Of a stretch of DNA of 64,000 nucleotides, positions 22,150 to 33,820 are shown piece after piece. The position numbers and the translations under genes are program-made. The stretch's first letter is position 1, and each line of letters begins with the position of its first letter. The stretch is from Paguma larvata (taxonomy: Eukaryota; Chordata; Mammalia; Carnivora; Viverridae). The notes beneath the pieces are model-generated. The model was not told the DNA's origin, did not search any database, and saw only the letters and a program-made list of their open reading frames with translations. The stretch spans positions 93,637,119-93,701,118 of the forward strand of contig CM057834.1 in NCBI GenBank assembly GCA_030068075.1, written 5' to 3'.

Positions 22150-23125
22150 AAGCAGACATAATAAAAATTTAAAAACAATCTGTGCATCAAAAGACAACAT
22201 TAATAAAATTATAAGATGAGCTATAAGAGGAGAAAATATTTTCAAAATGAAGAAGTGAGCCACGGACAGAGAAAAACGATTCACAGTTCATATAGCTGAA
22301 CACTTGTATCCAGAATACAAAAATGAGCCATATAATGAATGGTAAACAGACAGACAAAGCAATTAAAAATAAGCAGAGGGGCACCTGGGTGGCTCGATTG
22401 GTTGAGCATCAGACTCTTGATTTTGGCTCAGGCAGTAATCTCGTAGTTTGTGGGATTAAGTCCTATGTTGGGCTCTGTGCTGATAGCACAGTGCCTGCTT
22501 GGGCTTCTCTCTCTCTCTGTCTCTGCCTCCCTTCTCAAAATAAATAAACTTAAAAAAAATAGGCAGAGACTTGAACAGACACTTCACACAGTAAGGTATA
22601 CAAATGGTCAGCGAAATATATGAAAAAGTGCTCAGTGAAATGACATCTAAACCACCCACAAGAATGATTAAAATTAAAATGACTGAAAACACCAACCATG
22701 GTGTAGGCTGTGGGAAAATTGCAAGCCATCAGTTGCTGGCGAGGATATGAAATGGTATATGTTCTGGAAAACTTAACAATCAGAAGGCGTGAACTACAGA
22801 TCTATGCAATAGTAAATAAACCACACACATACCATGTTATTCAAAAGGACCAGAAATAAAGGAGTTCAAATGTTTAATTTATATGAAGTTGTAGGACGGG
22901 CAAAACTAATTCACGGAAATAGAAATGAAAACAGTGTTTTCCTCTGGTAGGAGGGATTGAGCAGGAAAGGACCAAGGAAACACCTTTAGGTAATGGTAAT
23001 GTTTCATTTCTTGATTGATATGTTGGTTCCACGAGTACATAAATTCATTAGAACTTACCAAACTGCACTCTTAAGGTCAATGCTTTTTAGCGTATGTAAA
23101 TATTCTCCAATAAAAAGTATACTGA
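22150..23125 (+). mobile_element. old L1 3' end, sense, split by a SINE
   Basis: The sense strand shows the old ORF2 end (CTTGTATCCAGAATACAAAAA, TTGAACAGACACTTCACA, ACCCACAAGAATGATTAAAA). A 3' UTR with GTAGGACGGGCAAAACTAAT and AACTGCACTCTTAAGGTCAATG follows, ending in TCTCCAATAAAAAG. No long frame survives. It is interrupted by a SINE at 22379-22554. The pattern fits the L1MC/L1MD age class. Confidence 0.75.
22379..22554 (+). mobile_element. carnivore SINE, sense
   Basis: This is a sense copy from GGGCACCTGGGTGGCTCG through a CT-rich stretch to AAATAAATAAACTTAAAAA. Flanks share AAAAATAAGCAGAG/AAAAATAGGCAGAG (about 22365-22378 and 22555-22568). It lies inside, and is younger than, the old L1. 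Confidence 0.94.
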
Positions 23126-24209
23126 AAGAAAATAAATTAAGCAAGTTCTGTCTGCTCTCTATAAGCATGAATTTAACACACAGTGGAGATTCATTGCTCA
23201 TTCTTCCACTGTTGGTATGTTCATTTTATGCTTAGATTAACCAGTTCCCAATCAAATTTAAAAACTGCATCTTTTAACTTTAAATTGCATTCATTGCCAT
23301 TATATAAAATACTGTAATGTTATGATACATACAGAACATATACCGAATATTTTCATTATTTAACAAATTTCTATTTGTAAAGTTTCCCAAGTTGCATAAA
23401 AGCATGCAAGTCGTTTTTGAGTTTTCTCCAAACCATTGCCCCATATGCAATCTTACAAATTTCACATAATCAATGAAAAGAAGGAAAGTAGCTGAATGGG
23501 TGCTTTATTTAAGAATTGTAACCTCCAAATCAAAGTGTCACAGGGAGGTGAAGATGAATGGGGAGGAATACTTGGTTTTAGTCACTATGAATAATTTTCT
23601 GTTGTTTATTCCATATGGCTCAGCAGAAGACTTAAAATTCATTTTTTTAATCAAAATTCTCTATTTGGTATGACGGCAGACATATTACAAACTGAGAACT
23701 AGATACATTCTCATTCAGGATTTTACCCCATGGATTTTTGAACACTATCTAGGTACCTTTATGGACAATCTTATCTCTGAACCATGATTCATGCAGAGAA
23801 GATACCCAATAAGTACATATTGAATGAACAAAGAAATAGTTTTCCCAATTCCTTATAACCCTGACTGTCTTGGCATCCACACTCTTCTTGGGCCAGCAGT
23901 ACTGGCAGTGAGGTGATACACTTCATTAAACTACCATCTAGATAGGAGGCAACGTAGGAAAGATGTAGCTCGTTCGCTTTGTCTCTAACTTATCTGGTCA
24001 TCTTCATGATTGTCTGCTCTCTGAGACTTGGTATAGTACAGACATCAACTAGTCAGAGGGAAAACCGTGAGGCAACAAAGTGATGCTAGTTCTCAAAACC
24101 AGGGCAACCGAAAGAGAGGAGCCAGCAAAGCGCCCATCCTTTCTTCAGAGGGTTTTCAATATAGGTAAAAATATGTAGGCATTCAGATTTCTATCACCAT
24201 CCTTCAGCC
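23126..24209. other. mostly unassigned stretch with a possible L2 tail
   Basis: At 23790-23835 the words AGATACCCAATAAGTACATA and TTGAATGAA resemble the 3' tail of L2 (CAATAAATATTTGTTGAATGAA). The rest shows no recognisable gene or repeat. Confidence 0.35.
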
Positions 24210-24227
24210 CTCCAAGATGGCATTTTA

Positions 24228-24401
24228 TTTTATTTTTTAATGTTTGTTTATTGAGAGAGAGAGGGAGGGAGAGAATCCCCAGCAGGTTCCGTGGTGTCCC
24301 CACAGAGCCCAACTCAGGGCTTGAACTCACAAACCATGAGACCATAACCCGAGCTGAAATCAGGGGTCAGATGCTTAACCAGCCGAGTCACCCAGGGACG
24401 C
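24228..24401 (-). mobile_element. carnivore SINE, antisense
   Basis: This - strand copy has a shortened GA-rich part. The flanks share an imperfect duplication of about 18 bp beginning CTCCAAGATG (24210-24227 and 24402-24419). Confidence 0.94.
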
Positions 24402-24420
24402 CTCCAAGATGACATTTTTA

Positions 24421-25092
24421 CAAGGGTCGTGTAGGGAAGGCTGTGGAGGTATCAAGATGACTTGCTTGACCTTGAGGCTAAAAATCTACTTGCATTCTCT
24501 GCACATGCCTTTAGGTTGGGCTGGTTTTTCTTGGATTCTTCAGAACTAGCTGTTTTCTGCTGACTCAGCACCATCTCAGCTGTCAGGGTGTTCTTCTATT
24601 CTTTCAGTGTTCTGTCTTTAATGAAGATCATTTGGGATCTTCTCGGAGGTCTGGCTGTGTCTCCTCATCGGCCCAGATCTAGGTGGTATAGCAGGCATCT
24701 ACAGCAGCTCACTCTGGCAATGTCTTCATCACACATTTAGTCACATTTTATGGTAACAAAGGACAACTTGATTTCCCTTTGCATAACCAGGAGTGGTCAG
24801 AAGGACTCTCTGCTGGAGGGCATTAGAGTAGGTTAGAGAGCAACAGCAACCAAAACAAAAGCCTCTGACTCTGAAGATCCCCTAACTTATCTGAATGTTT
24901 CCGAAGCCATTCTTTACTCTCTCCAGGCGGAGGGAAGGGAATAAAGAGAAAATGCGAGCCTAGGTTGTGTCCCTTCCTCTTTCTGTATACCCTCTTCTGC
25001 CTCTCTTCCTTTCCCTCATTTTCCTAGATCTAAATGTGTCTTTTGCTTCCATTTTGTGATGGGTCTCTTGGTTGTTATGTTTGTTTTTATGT
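24421..25092. other. unassigned stretch
   Basis: No gene or named repeat is recognised. The sequence is moderately pyrimidine-rich at the right. Confidence 0.4.
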
Positions 25093-25151
25093 TTTTTAAG
25101 TTTACTTATTTATTTTGAGAGAGATAGAGACACCCTGAGTGTGGGAGAAGC

Positions 25152-25205
<54 letters not shown>

Positions 25206-25352
25206 GGAGGGAGGGAGAGAGAGATTCCCAAGCAGGCTCCATGTTGCCAGTGCAGAACCAAACATGGAGCTCGAACTCACGAAACTGTGGGATCATGACC
25301 TGAGCCCAAACCAAGAGGTGGATGCTTAACCAACTGAGCCACCCAGGCACAC
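25093..25352 (-). mobile_element. carnivore SINE, antisense, with long GA microsatellite
   Basis: This - strand copy's GA-rich body has expanded into an almost uninterrupted GA repeat at about 25160-25202. The head ends in GCCACCCAGGCACACC. No clear target duplication was found. Confidence 0.92.
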
Positions 25353-26746
25353 CACCTCTCTTAGTTCCAACTCAAGCTTCAAGGCTAATCAATTATGAAA
25401 GGAACTCTACAAATTGTTTTGCCTGGCTCAGCCTTAATACATTATTAAATGGCAGCTAGTGGAATTTGTAAAATACTTTCTTTAACAAAAAGTCATCTCC
25501 TAAACCTGTTATCTTACTTTGCCATGCTTTCTGTTACAAATATTGTTGTTGCTCTGTTCTCTCTCACCATCTCTCTCTCTGCCTTTCTCACTCTGACACT
25601 TGCTCTGTGTCTCTCTTTTATCTTTCCTAAAGAGCTATATTACACATTTTTTCCCCTCACCTGGGTTCCTTTCTAAGGCTCATCTATCCACTTCTGTCAG
25701 ATCCCATCCTTCTTGCCCATTCCTATTTCTCTCCTCTATTTCTTTACCTCATTCATTTTTTTCCATTTACTGGAACATTCAAATCAACATGCAAAAGTGA
25801 GGTTAATTTTCTCTTTTTAAAAATCATTCTCTCTACCCCAGTTCCCCCCTGCCGATGCCCCATTCCATCGCTTGGTTAAAAGCGATGTTTTTGTTAAAAA
25901 TTCTCCGAGGAGTTTGTTATTATGTGTTAATTCCTCTCTCCCCCATTCTCTCTTAAATTAGCCTTTGGCCCCACATCTTTACTAGAATTCTCTTTCTTTC
26001 CCCTGAAAAATCCCTTTCCAAGGTCTTCAGTTATTCTCTTAGTGCTGAAGTCAGTGGCCGATGATCAGTCTCTACCTACCTTGGTTTACCAACAGCGTTG
26101 GGCGCAATCACCCCTCTTCCGTGAGTTTTTTTTTTTCATGTGGTTTCCAGGATCCCATACTCTCCTAGTGTTCCTTTCACCTCACTAGATTCTTCTCAGA
26201 TCTTTTTTCTGTGTCTTCCCTTTCACTCTGACCTCTTGATACTGAAGTCCATCAGGTCTAATATCTAATCCTCTTCTTTATACTCACCCCTCTGGGAATC
26301 TCCTCCAATCTCATTGCTTAAATGTCATTCATGTGACAGCAATTCCCTCTGTTATATTTTAAGCTTAGACCTCTGGAATAACTCAATACTTCAATAACTG
26401 TGCTTTAGTACATAGCTTAATGTTTCAATTAGAGGAAATGCAGAGTCTGCCATTCACTGTTTCACGGAGGACAACTATAGTCTGCTAGGTGCTTAAGCCA
26501 AAACCTTGGCATCAGCCTGTGACTTCTCTTTCTCTTACATACAACATTCTGTCTGGTAGGAAAGTCTCTTGGCTTGATCACCAATGTATATGGAGATTCC
26601 AGCCACTCCTCAGCATCCTCATTGCTACCACCGTGGTAAAAGCCACCGTTACCTCATCTCGAGTTATTGTGATGGTCTCCCTGTCCCTAAGCCTTCATTC
26701 ACAATATAGCCTATTCACATTAGACAAGACAGAATGATTATTTAAA

Positions 26747-26956
26747 TTTATTTTTAATGTTTATTTTTGAGAGACATAGAGACAGAGTGTGAGCAGGGGA
26801 AGGGCAGAGAGAGAGGGAGATACGGAATCTGAAGCAGACTCCAGGCTCTGATGAGCCATCAGCACAGAGCCCAAAGTGGGGCTCGAGCTCATTGACCGTG
26901 AGATCATGACCTGAGCTCAAGTCGGCCACTTAACCGACTGAGCCACCCAGGTGCCC
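26747..26956 (-). mobile_element. carnivore SINE, antisense, inside L2
   Basis: This is a complete - strand copy flanked by a perfect 17-bp duplication, CAGAATGATTATTTAAA, at 26730-26746 and 26957-26973. L2 sequence resumes directly on both sides. Confidence 0.97.
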
Positions 26957-27389
26957 CAGAATGATTATTTAAAATATAAATCATGTTACTCCTTTATCAA
27001 TGTCCTGAAAAAGCTTCATATTTCATTCTTAGAGCAGGCAAGCCCCTCCGTAACTTGACCCCCTTTTCGTGTCCACTCACTCATTTTGCTGTGGCTACGG
27101 TGGCCTCCTCAGACACTCCTTCAACAAGCCAAATACTCATGCCTTGTTGCTCTCGCTTAGGCAATTCCCTCTGCCTAAAATTCTCTTCTTCCAAATACCT
27201 ATATGAATAGTTTCCTCTCTTTCAAATCTTTACTTCTGAAATTACCTGCTGACCAAAGCCTTGCCTGACATCCTACTCACAAAATCAACCTGCTCACCAC
27301 TCAGTGCCCATGTACTCGTAATGCCGCATTCACTATTCTTTATTTTTTCATTGCATTTTGACCTTGTAACACATTAGAGCAGAGACTCT

Positions 27390-27730
27390 TAGTGTCCATC
27401 AAATGTCTACTTGCTGCAGTAGATTCCCAGATTCCACTGCAGTTGCGTACGGACACGTGACTTGTTTTGGCCAGACACACAGAGCAGAAGTAATACATGC
27501 CATTTTGTAGTTAAGGCAATGTTGCCTCCTCTATTTTTCTCTTCTTTTGGCTCTTCATATTGTGACTTTAGATATTACATGTCCAGATGGGATAGTCACA
27601 AGATATATGAGGGCACCCAAGTGCATAATGGACTGTGATATGAGGGAAAATGAACCTTTTCTGGGGAAGCATTAGAGATATTGAGGTATTTATTTTGCAA
27701 CAGGTAGTATTAATTGCTCTCAATTGTAAT
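27390..27730 (+). mobile_element. MLT1-like (ERVL-MaLR) LTR, sense, inside L2
   Basis: CACGTGACTTGTTTTGGCCA, AGCAGAAGTAATACATGCCA and the later AATGAACCTTTTCTGGGGAAGC with TATTTATTTTGCAACAG follow the order of MLT1 LTRs (ACGTGACTTGCTTTGGCCAA; AATAAACTTTTATTGTGTTAAG). L2 3' sequence resumes after it. It is a solo LTR remnant without an internal coding region. Confidence 0.55.
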
Positions 27731-27899
27731 TGTGATTATTACAATTCTATAACATATTTATTATCTTTATTTTTTTGTCTTCTCAGCTAGAATGTAAGTA
27801 TATTTGTCTCTTTTTCATTGATTTATTCTAAGTGCCTCGATCAGTACCTGGCAAATAGTAGATACTCAATAAGTATTTGTAGACGAAGTAAAGTAAAAT

Positions 27900-28640
27900 C
27901 TATTTTTACTTTATTTGTAGAATGGAAGAGCTAGGAAAATGTGATTTTTGTATTCTCTCTTCTTTTCTCTGAACATGCTCTAACTTTTTCCCCCAGCTAG
28001 CTCATGTAGTTTTATTTCATGTGGTCATTTGATTAAGCGGGGTCTTCTGGAGGTGATTAGGAGATTTGAAATGAGATGTAGGGGATGAGGGGATCCACAG
28101 GTAATTTTAGCTTTCTCCATCTCTTCCGGTCATGAATATTAAAAAAAAACTATCAGCTCAGGATAGGCCTGGTGTTTAAGAACGGGCCCCAGACCTTGCA
28201 TTTGTAAACTAACCACAGGTAAATATCCAAGAGGATTTTGTACTTCCGATTAGGTGATCTTTTGCAGCACACTCCGATTCCCAATTTGTGGCATCATCCA
28301 CATAGGTGAAATCCAAATACATGTATAAAATTCTATCGAGACAGCAGCGCGAGGTTTTATTGGAAGGTTTGCCCTGAAGTCACTGTGAACATGTTGGCTC
28401 CCTGTGAGAGGCACTAACTGCTCTAGCAACTTCGCTTCCAGCTAAGACACAGCTGTACCCTCTATACTTCGGCGAACTTCAGACATTAATGGTGGGAGGT
28501 TGACTTGAGTTTGACTCTGTTACTCGGCGTACTCTCTCATGAACTTTTCAACTCTAAAGACTGAGGTCTTTGTGATGCCATTATAGAACAAAACAGCCCT
28601 ATCCTCTGTTTCCTTAACAACATAGACCTCACAGCAAAAG
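27900..28640. other. unassigned stretch
   Basis: No gene or named repeat is recognised. Confidence 0.4.
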
Positions 28641-28649
28641 AGCACTTTT

Positions 28650-29054
28650 GTGGTTATTACGAGTGGTGTTAAAGTCACCAGATTAAGCCCATGATGGAGT
28701 CACTCATGTTAAGCCCCATGTCAACAACCCAGAACTTAGCTAAATTCCTCTGCCAGCTCTCTGAGAAAAGGAAGACCAGAGTCAACCAATCAGCATTTGT
28801 CTGCACAACACAAGTTAGCTGACCCCACTCCAAGCCTCCCCTTTGTTCCATATAAAGCTCAGATTTAACCAATCAGCAAACACCCAGTGTGACTTCCTTG
28901 TTTCTGTTCACTTTGGTCTATAAGAATCTCTCACCTTATAGAGCTCTTTGGGGCTCCTTTCTATCTGTCAGACTGAATGTCGTCCAAGTCATGAATCACT
29001 GAAAAAAGTGAGTAGTGTCTTTAAAGTTTACCACTTGAATTTTGTTCTTTAGCA
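28650..29054 (+). mobile_element. probable solo LTR of an endogenous retrovirus (ERV1-like)
   Basis: Two CCAATCAG boxes (near 28786 and 28869), a TATA-like CCATATAAAGCTC (28849-28861), a following CTATAAGAATCTC with GGGGCTCCTTTC, a decayed polyadenylation region (CACTGAAAAAAGTGAG) and a terminal TTCTTTAGCA have the layout of a gammaretrovirus-type LTR. No primer-binding site or gag-like frame follows, so it looks like a solo LTR. The left edge is approximate and the family is unnamed. It is a decayed genomic fossil with no viral gene. Confidence 0.55.
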
Positions 29055-29094
29055 GTGAGGTCAATACCTTGTCTATAATGCATTAGAAAACACT

Positions 29095-29190
29095 TTCACA
29101 AAATACAGTCACTTTGATCCTTGAACTGGGGCCTAGCATGGTTCCTGCGACATGGTCAACACATAGTGATATTTGTTGAAGAAATGAATA
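29095..29190 (+). mobile_element. L2 3'-end fragment, sense
   Basis: CCTAGCATGGTTCCTGCGACATGG, ACACATAGTGATATTTGTTGAA and the repeated GAATAAATAAA match the L2 3' end (CCTAGCACAGTGCCTGGCACAT, then ATATTTGTTGAATGAATGA). Confidence 0.6.
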
Positions 29191-29199
29191 AATAAACAA

Positions 29200-29769
29200 A
29201 TAAGAGGCTTTTAAAGATAAACCCTCAACATAAAACACAAGTGAGGAAAAAGCAACTCTTGCCTTCAGATCTTCTGTTGCATCATCTGGAGTCATTCTTG
29301 ACATTTTCTTTCTTAACAGAATATATGCACATTTTCCTTCCTATATAATCTTTCTTATACCTTTATAACAACTCGAACATCTTTCATACCTTTAATACCA
29401 GTAACACCTAAAAAACTATTAGGAATGATTACGGGCCTGCATAGTGGGTTAGACAGAATTTAAATTCATTTTTGCTATTATTATTGCTGCTGTTATTTCT
29501 TCTACCAGGAGGCAGAAGTCATCTCAAGTAGAATTTCTTTGTTCTGGAAAGAATTCCCTGAATGGTGCCTTTTAAGTTCTGTAGATGTCAGTGAAGAACA
29601 ATTAATTGCTTTAAAAAAGTGATAGTATATTACCTTTTTCTTTCTTTCTTTATTTTAACCCAAAATGCAAAACTTCCTGCCCTTCCCAGTAGCCTTATGT
29701 ATTTAAAACTTGTTCTTTGGGACAAAGTAGCCAATTTGCTATCAAAAGGAAGAGAAATGAGTCTTCTAG

Positions 29770-29771
<2 letters not shown>
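29200..29771. other. unassigned stretch
   Basis: No gene or named repeat is recognised. Confidence 0.4.

Positions 29772-29803
<32 letters not shown>
29772..29803. repeat. T32 homopolymer
   Basis: A run of about 32 T is the longest homopolymer in the window. Read on the - strand it is an A tail directly following the sequence at 29804-30065, as in a retroposed copy. Its length may be affected by sequencing or assembly. Confidence 0.9.
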
Positions 29804-30065
29804 AGATTCACCAAGGATGAATAGATGTTTTGGCCTCAGGCTGATCCTGAGGAAAGTACACCAAGACCCTCCAGAGGGAACTCACTGCGAAAGCAGAGAG
29901 CCGCCATCTGCATTGTTACCTGGGTTTACTGTAAGGGCTGTGCCTGCCGTGAGTGCATCACTGTCACGAGCACCTCACCTGTCCTGAGTGCCTCGCCTGT
30001 CACAGGGGTAGGAAGCCCTTTCAGATCAACTTCCTGGAATGGAGGGAGGGCTTTGGAAACTAATT
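29804..30065 (-). other. possible retroposed sequence ending in an A tail
   Basis: Read on the - strand, this ends GGTGAATCTC followed by 32 A, which is how a retroposed RNA would look. I cannot identify a source, and I could not find a clear target duplication. It includes three imperfect copies of an 18-bp unit (29951-30003, units starting GAGTGC/GAGCAC and containing CACTGTCAC or CCTGTC). An 80-codon + strand frame is unconvincing. Confidence 0.3.
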
Positions 30066-30599
30066 GAATTTAAACCAGACTAGTGTAACCTTGGAAATGA
30101 CAGAGGTGCGATATACCAGTAGGCCTGCAGTCCAACACATAGGCCTTTGAAGCTCTGGTCCTTCTTACTCTGGTTAACAAAGGCTAATGCCAGATGTGAC
30201 TGGAAGATTGGTGGAGTCTACAGAGAAAATATAATTACATGTGAGTGGGGAGAACCTATCTAGGAGAGTGCATATTGGAGTCCAAGTGAGAAAGTGAGAT
30301 CCAATCACAGGCATGACCTAAGGCGAGGTCTTTGTGCCCCTTAGCTAATAAATGTTGAGTGTAGAAGAATTTACTGGAGACTTATTGAATTGTCTCATGA
30401 AATCTGCTAGTGAGCATGTATGAGACTGTAGCAACTCTCTTCCTCTAGTTAATGGAGGTGACTCCTCTATAACCAAGTGACCTGCCAGCTGTGGAGGCAC
30501 TGACTGGCTCAAGTCAGTTTGCAATCTAGATATTAAAGAATTTAATGATCATGATTGTACTAAATGAAATGGTAAGGAAGAAAAGTACGGGTTGTTGTG
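30066..30599. other. unassigned stretch
   Basis: No gene or named repeat is recognised. Confidence 0.4.
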
Positions 30600-31130
30600 G
30601 AAACTAACCTGGTATGTAAATCGGGGAAAGTTTTCCTGAGGAAGCAAGGCCATGGAATTAGTTTGATAAAGAGAGTTGAAAATAGCACTCCATGCTGAAG
30701 TTCCTGAGGGTTAAAGAAAAGCATAGATTTCTGGAGTGAGGAGTTCTAGAAAGGCTATGAGACAGGGCTAGAGAGCCGTACGAAATATTTCTGGTTTTAT
30801 CCAAAGAGAACAAGAAAGCCAAGGAAGGAGTGACCCTGGTTGATTACATTTAAAAGAAGAGTTACTTTTCATTAAAAACATAATTTGGCCATAATGGGGT
30901 AAATGTGTGTGCGCACGCACGCATGAGAAGGAGCTAGGCAAAGAATACATGAATGGATGAGTCCAGCTGAGGTTATTGCTAAAATCCAGGTGGAAATTCT
31001 TGGAAGCTTGAACCAACAGCAAAGCTATAGGTTAGGAAGAGGTGAGTGGGTTAGAGAGAAATACTTAGAAGGAAACATCTTTGGAGGTGAGTGACCTGAT
31101 GGAGTTAAGAGAGAGATTTTTACAAAGAAT
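30600..31130. repeat. ancient dispersed repeat fragment, family unassigned
   Basis: GGGAAAGTTTTCCTGAGGAAGC, TTCTGGTTTTATCCAAAGAGAA and TTATTGCTAAAATCCAGGTGG occur in the same order as in a common ancient repeat (GGCTTTCTGGAGGAGG; GGACTTTATCC; GTTGCAATAATCCAGGC). The same family seems present near 18180-18700 and 62195-62590. A GTGTGTGCGCACGCACGCA patch at 30905 is a short Z-prone stretch. Confidence 0.4.
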
Positions 31131-31199
31131 GCTTCTAAGGTATTCTTCCCTAGTCCTATCTAAATAGAGATTGAATATTAAAACTGGAAAAGACAACAG

Positions 31200-31340
31200 G
31201 GAATATTTGGCACAAATATCTCTTTAATTATAGAGAAGCTTACACAGCTCATAGTAGCAAAGGGAGTTGTCCCTCTCCGTGTAGTTGGTTAGTTAATGCC
31301 AGAATTTAGACGTGAACCAAAGCCACCTGCTGTTTGCATT
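31200..31340 (-). mobile_element. MIR-like remnant, antisense
   Basis: TTATAGAGAAGCTTACACAGCTCATAGTAGCAAAG and the following GAATTTAGACGTGAACC resemble antisense MIR (ACAGAGAGG...CACACAGCTAGTAAGTGGCAG...GATTCGAACCC). It is highly diverged. Confidence 0.4.
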
Positions 31341-33563
31341 ACATTTCCTCAGCTCAATGGAATAGCACTTCCCTTTCCTGCACACAAATATTCCCTTATG
31401 GATACTAAATAATGTTCTAAACATACATGCAAAAGCATACTGGATTTTTCTCAACAATGAAGTCCTAACATATTTTTTCTTTTCTGTTTCTTCTAAATGT
31501 GTTGGATATTTACCCGTAAATGATGATTCAGCTGACCAGTGGGCCATGGTCTATAATTATTCACATGAATGGCATGTATGGATTTAACTGCTCCGCTGAA
31601 AAGCCAGCCAACTTTGTGGGTATAGCTTCGATGTAGTGTCTGAAATCTAAAAAAAAACAAATGTCATACCGTGTGTACATAGAATTTGAGAAAGCTATCA
31701 CATAGATTTTTAGTTGGATGTGATCTTGCTCAGCCAGAGTTTAGTTGAATTAGTCCTATTTTCCATCTTTTGGGAATATCTGCAGCATTGCAGAAACTCA
31801 GATGTCGTTACCGCTAAAACTTTAGTATTTCCATCCTGCTACACTGAATAAATGCCAAGAACTTTAGAACTCTTTTTTGGATAATTCAGCCTCAACACAA
31901 TCTACTACAAGTTTAATCAAGGGAAACCAAGGGAAAAATGAAATAGATGTTGCTATTCAAATGGCAGCATTTAGATAAAGGACTGCATAAACATGGACAT
32001 TTAATTTTATTGAAATTTAAATGAGTTTACTACTCATTGGATATAAGGTCTGTTAATTAAGGCGTGAGTGCCTTGTAAATCCTTGTAAATGTGCGTATTT
32101 GCCACATCCAGTTGTGGCTGACAACAGTCCTTTGTACAAAATGGAGAATAAATCTAAACCAATTAAGATACTGTATGTGTAATTATGAATATTGTAAATG
32201 AAATGAGGGGACTATGGATTGTGCATTTTAACATGTGTTAGAAGGAACTATGTTGCATTAATTCCTAGTAACTCTTTGCTGATTATTGCACTCTACTGGA
32301 TAATATGCTACTGATTAATCATCTTTTGGACTAACAGGTTAGTATAGCCTCCAATGAGGAAGCATTATTTAAAATCATATGTAAATCTAGTCTTTGTTCA
32401 CAACCAATGATGATGATTTAAGGGTGCATATTCTTCAGTATGTTAGAAGGTTTTGGGGATACTAAAATTATTAGGCCATAATCTTGGTATCAGAGAACTG
32501 ACACTCTTGTCCGGAGACAGACGCAGAAATGAGTTTGGTAAGTGAGATTTTAGTCAAAAGGCACAGAGGGCACAAAGTGGGTAAGAATTCATTGTAATAT
32601 GGAGGCTCATGGAGATTCTGGGTTTTCAAAGATGGAAGGCGTATCTCAGAAGGTGAAGGGCATTTAAATCACTACGACTTTCTTAAATCGCCTTTTAAGA
32701 ACAGCTAGAGAGCGCTTCTTGAGAGGAAGTCCAAGGTATCGAGATCACTTAGACGATGTTAAGAAAAGTTATCTAGAATTTGCAAATAAAGCAGAAGGAT
32801 AACTGCCTGTTTTCCCAATGTTGTAACAGAATGCGGTCTTATTTAATAATTTAATGGACATATCTCTATTTTGGCTACTAACTATTTGTTAGGTATAGGC
32901 CTGTGTAACATTATATGTTGTTAACACGTAGACTTCACCCTGTAGAGATGCAAATGGTTTCTGTTCCACAGAAAGATGACTCTGAATCTTGGGGCGTTAT
33001 TGCACGGTGGGACATGAAACAGTTTTGCGCTTAACCTAGCAAATGTTTTCTAGCATTCTCTCTTTTTCACCTGTAAACACTCAGTCTTCCAAATTCTGCT
33101 TTGAGCCAACTTCACCATCCTGCTGATTTTCTCATTAACGAGTTAAATATATCCTCGGCATGGCAGGTCTTTATTCTATATTGGAAGGAGAGTCATATTT
33201 TTCATTTATTAGAAATAATGGTTTGGTAAAACACATACTGGAATTAATCAACTTAAAGCTATTTTCCTATCTTATGTAGGAGTTTGTACCATCCCACCAA
33301 AGAGAAAGGAGGATGGCCTTCTTCCTCTACCCTTTAACTTTCTTGGATCTCTAGAGAAGCCTCCAAGGAATGATCAGCCCTTCACTAGACTGGATAGGAC
33401 CCTTCTGTTTGTAGAAGGGTCCCAGAGAAAGAGGCGAAGCGGGTCCCAGCACTGTATTCACCACTGATGAAGGGGAGAGAGTAAACAAATAGATTTCAGA
33501 ACTTCCTTTCTGTTGTTGGAGTGCCCATGGCAAAGCATGTCCCATCTGTTAGCTCTAGAAATC
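31341..33563. other. unassigned stretch
   Basis: This long AT-rich region shows no gene and no repeat I can name. No open frame is long enough or recognisable enough to support a gene. Confidence 0.45.
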
Positions 33564-33581
33564 AGAAAGGAGAACTCTTTA

Positions 33582-33820
33582 TTTTTTTAAGTTAAAAAAA
33601 ATGTTTATTTAGAGCAAGAGAGAGAAAGAAAGAGAGAGAGACAGACAGCATATGGAAGTGGGGGAGGGACAGAGAGAAAGGAGAAAGAGAGAATCCCAAG
33701 CAGGCTTCCCACTGTCAGTGCTGAGCCTGATGTGAGCCTCCATCTCATAAGTGGTGAGACCAAGACCTGAACGAAAGTCATGAGTCAGATGCTTAACTGA
33801 CTGAGCCACCCAGGTGACCC
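33582..33820 (-). mobile_element. carnivore SINE, antisense
   Basis: This is a full - strand copy with an A/T tail and GA-rich body. Flanks at 33564-33581 and 33821-33838 form an 18-bp duplication (AGAAAGGAGAACTCTTTA against AGAATGGAGAACTATTTA). Confidence 0.95.

Larger units (their letters stand above)
25400..27890 (+). mobile_element. long L2 fossil, sense, with later insertions
   Basis: The sequence follows L2 in order over about 2 kb. Landmarks are CCTTGGCATCAGCCTGTGAC with TTTCTCTTACATACAAC (about 26500), ATTGCTACCACCGTGGTAAA (26622), ATCATGTTACTCCTTTATCA (about 26980), TTGCTCTCGCTTAGGCAATT (27145) and the tail CAGTACCTGGCAAATAGTAG with ACTCAATAAGTATTTGTAGA (27841-27883). The left part (25400-26480) is less certain. 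A SINE (26747-26956) and an MLT1-like LTR (27390-27730) interrupt it. All frames are broken. Confidence 0.7.

Noticed and set aside
24545..24600. REST/NRSF-like site near ACTCAGCACCATCTCAGCTG
   Set aside because: Only the left half-site matches; the right half (GGACAG) is absent at the required spacing.
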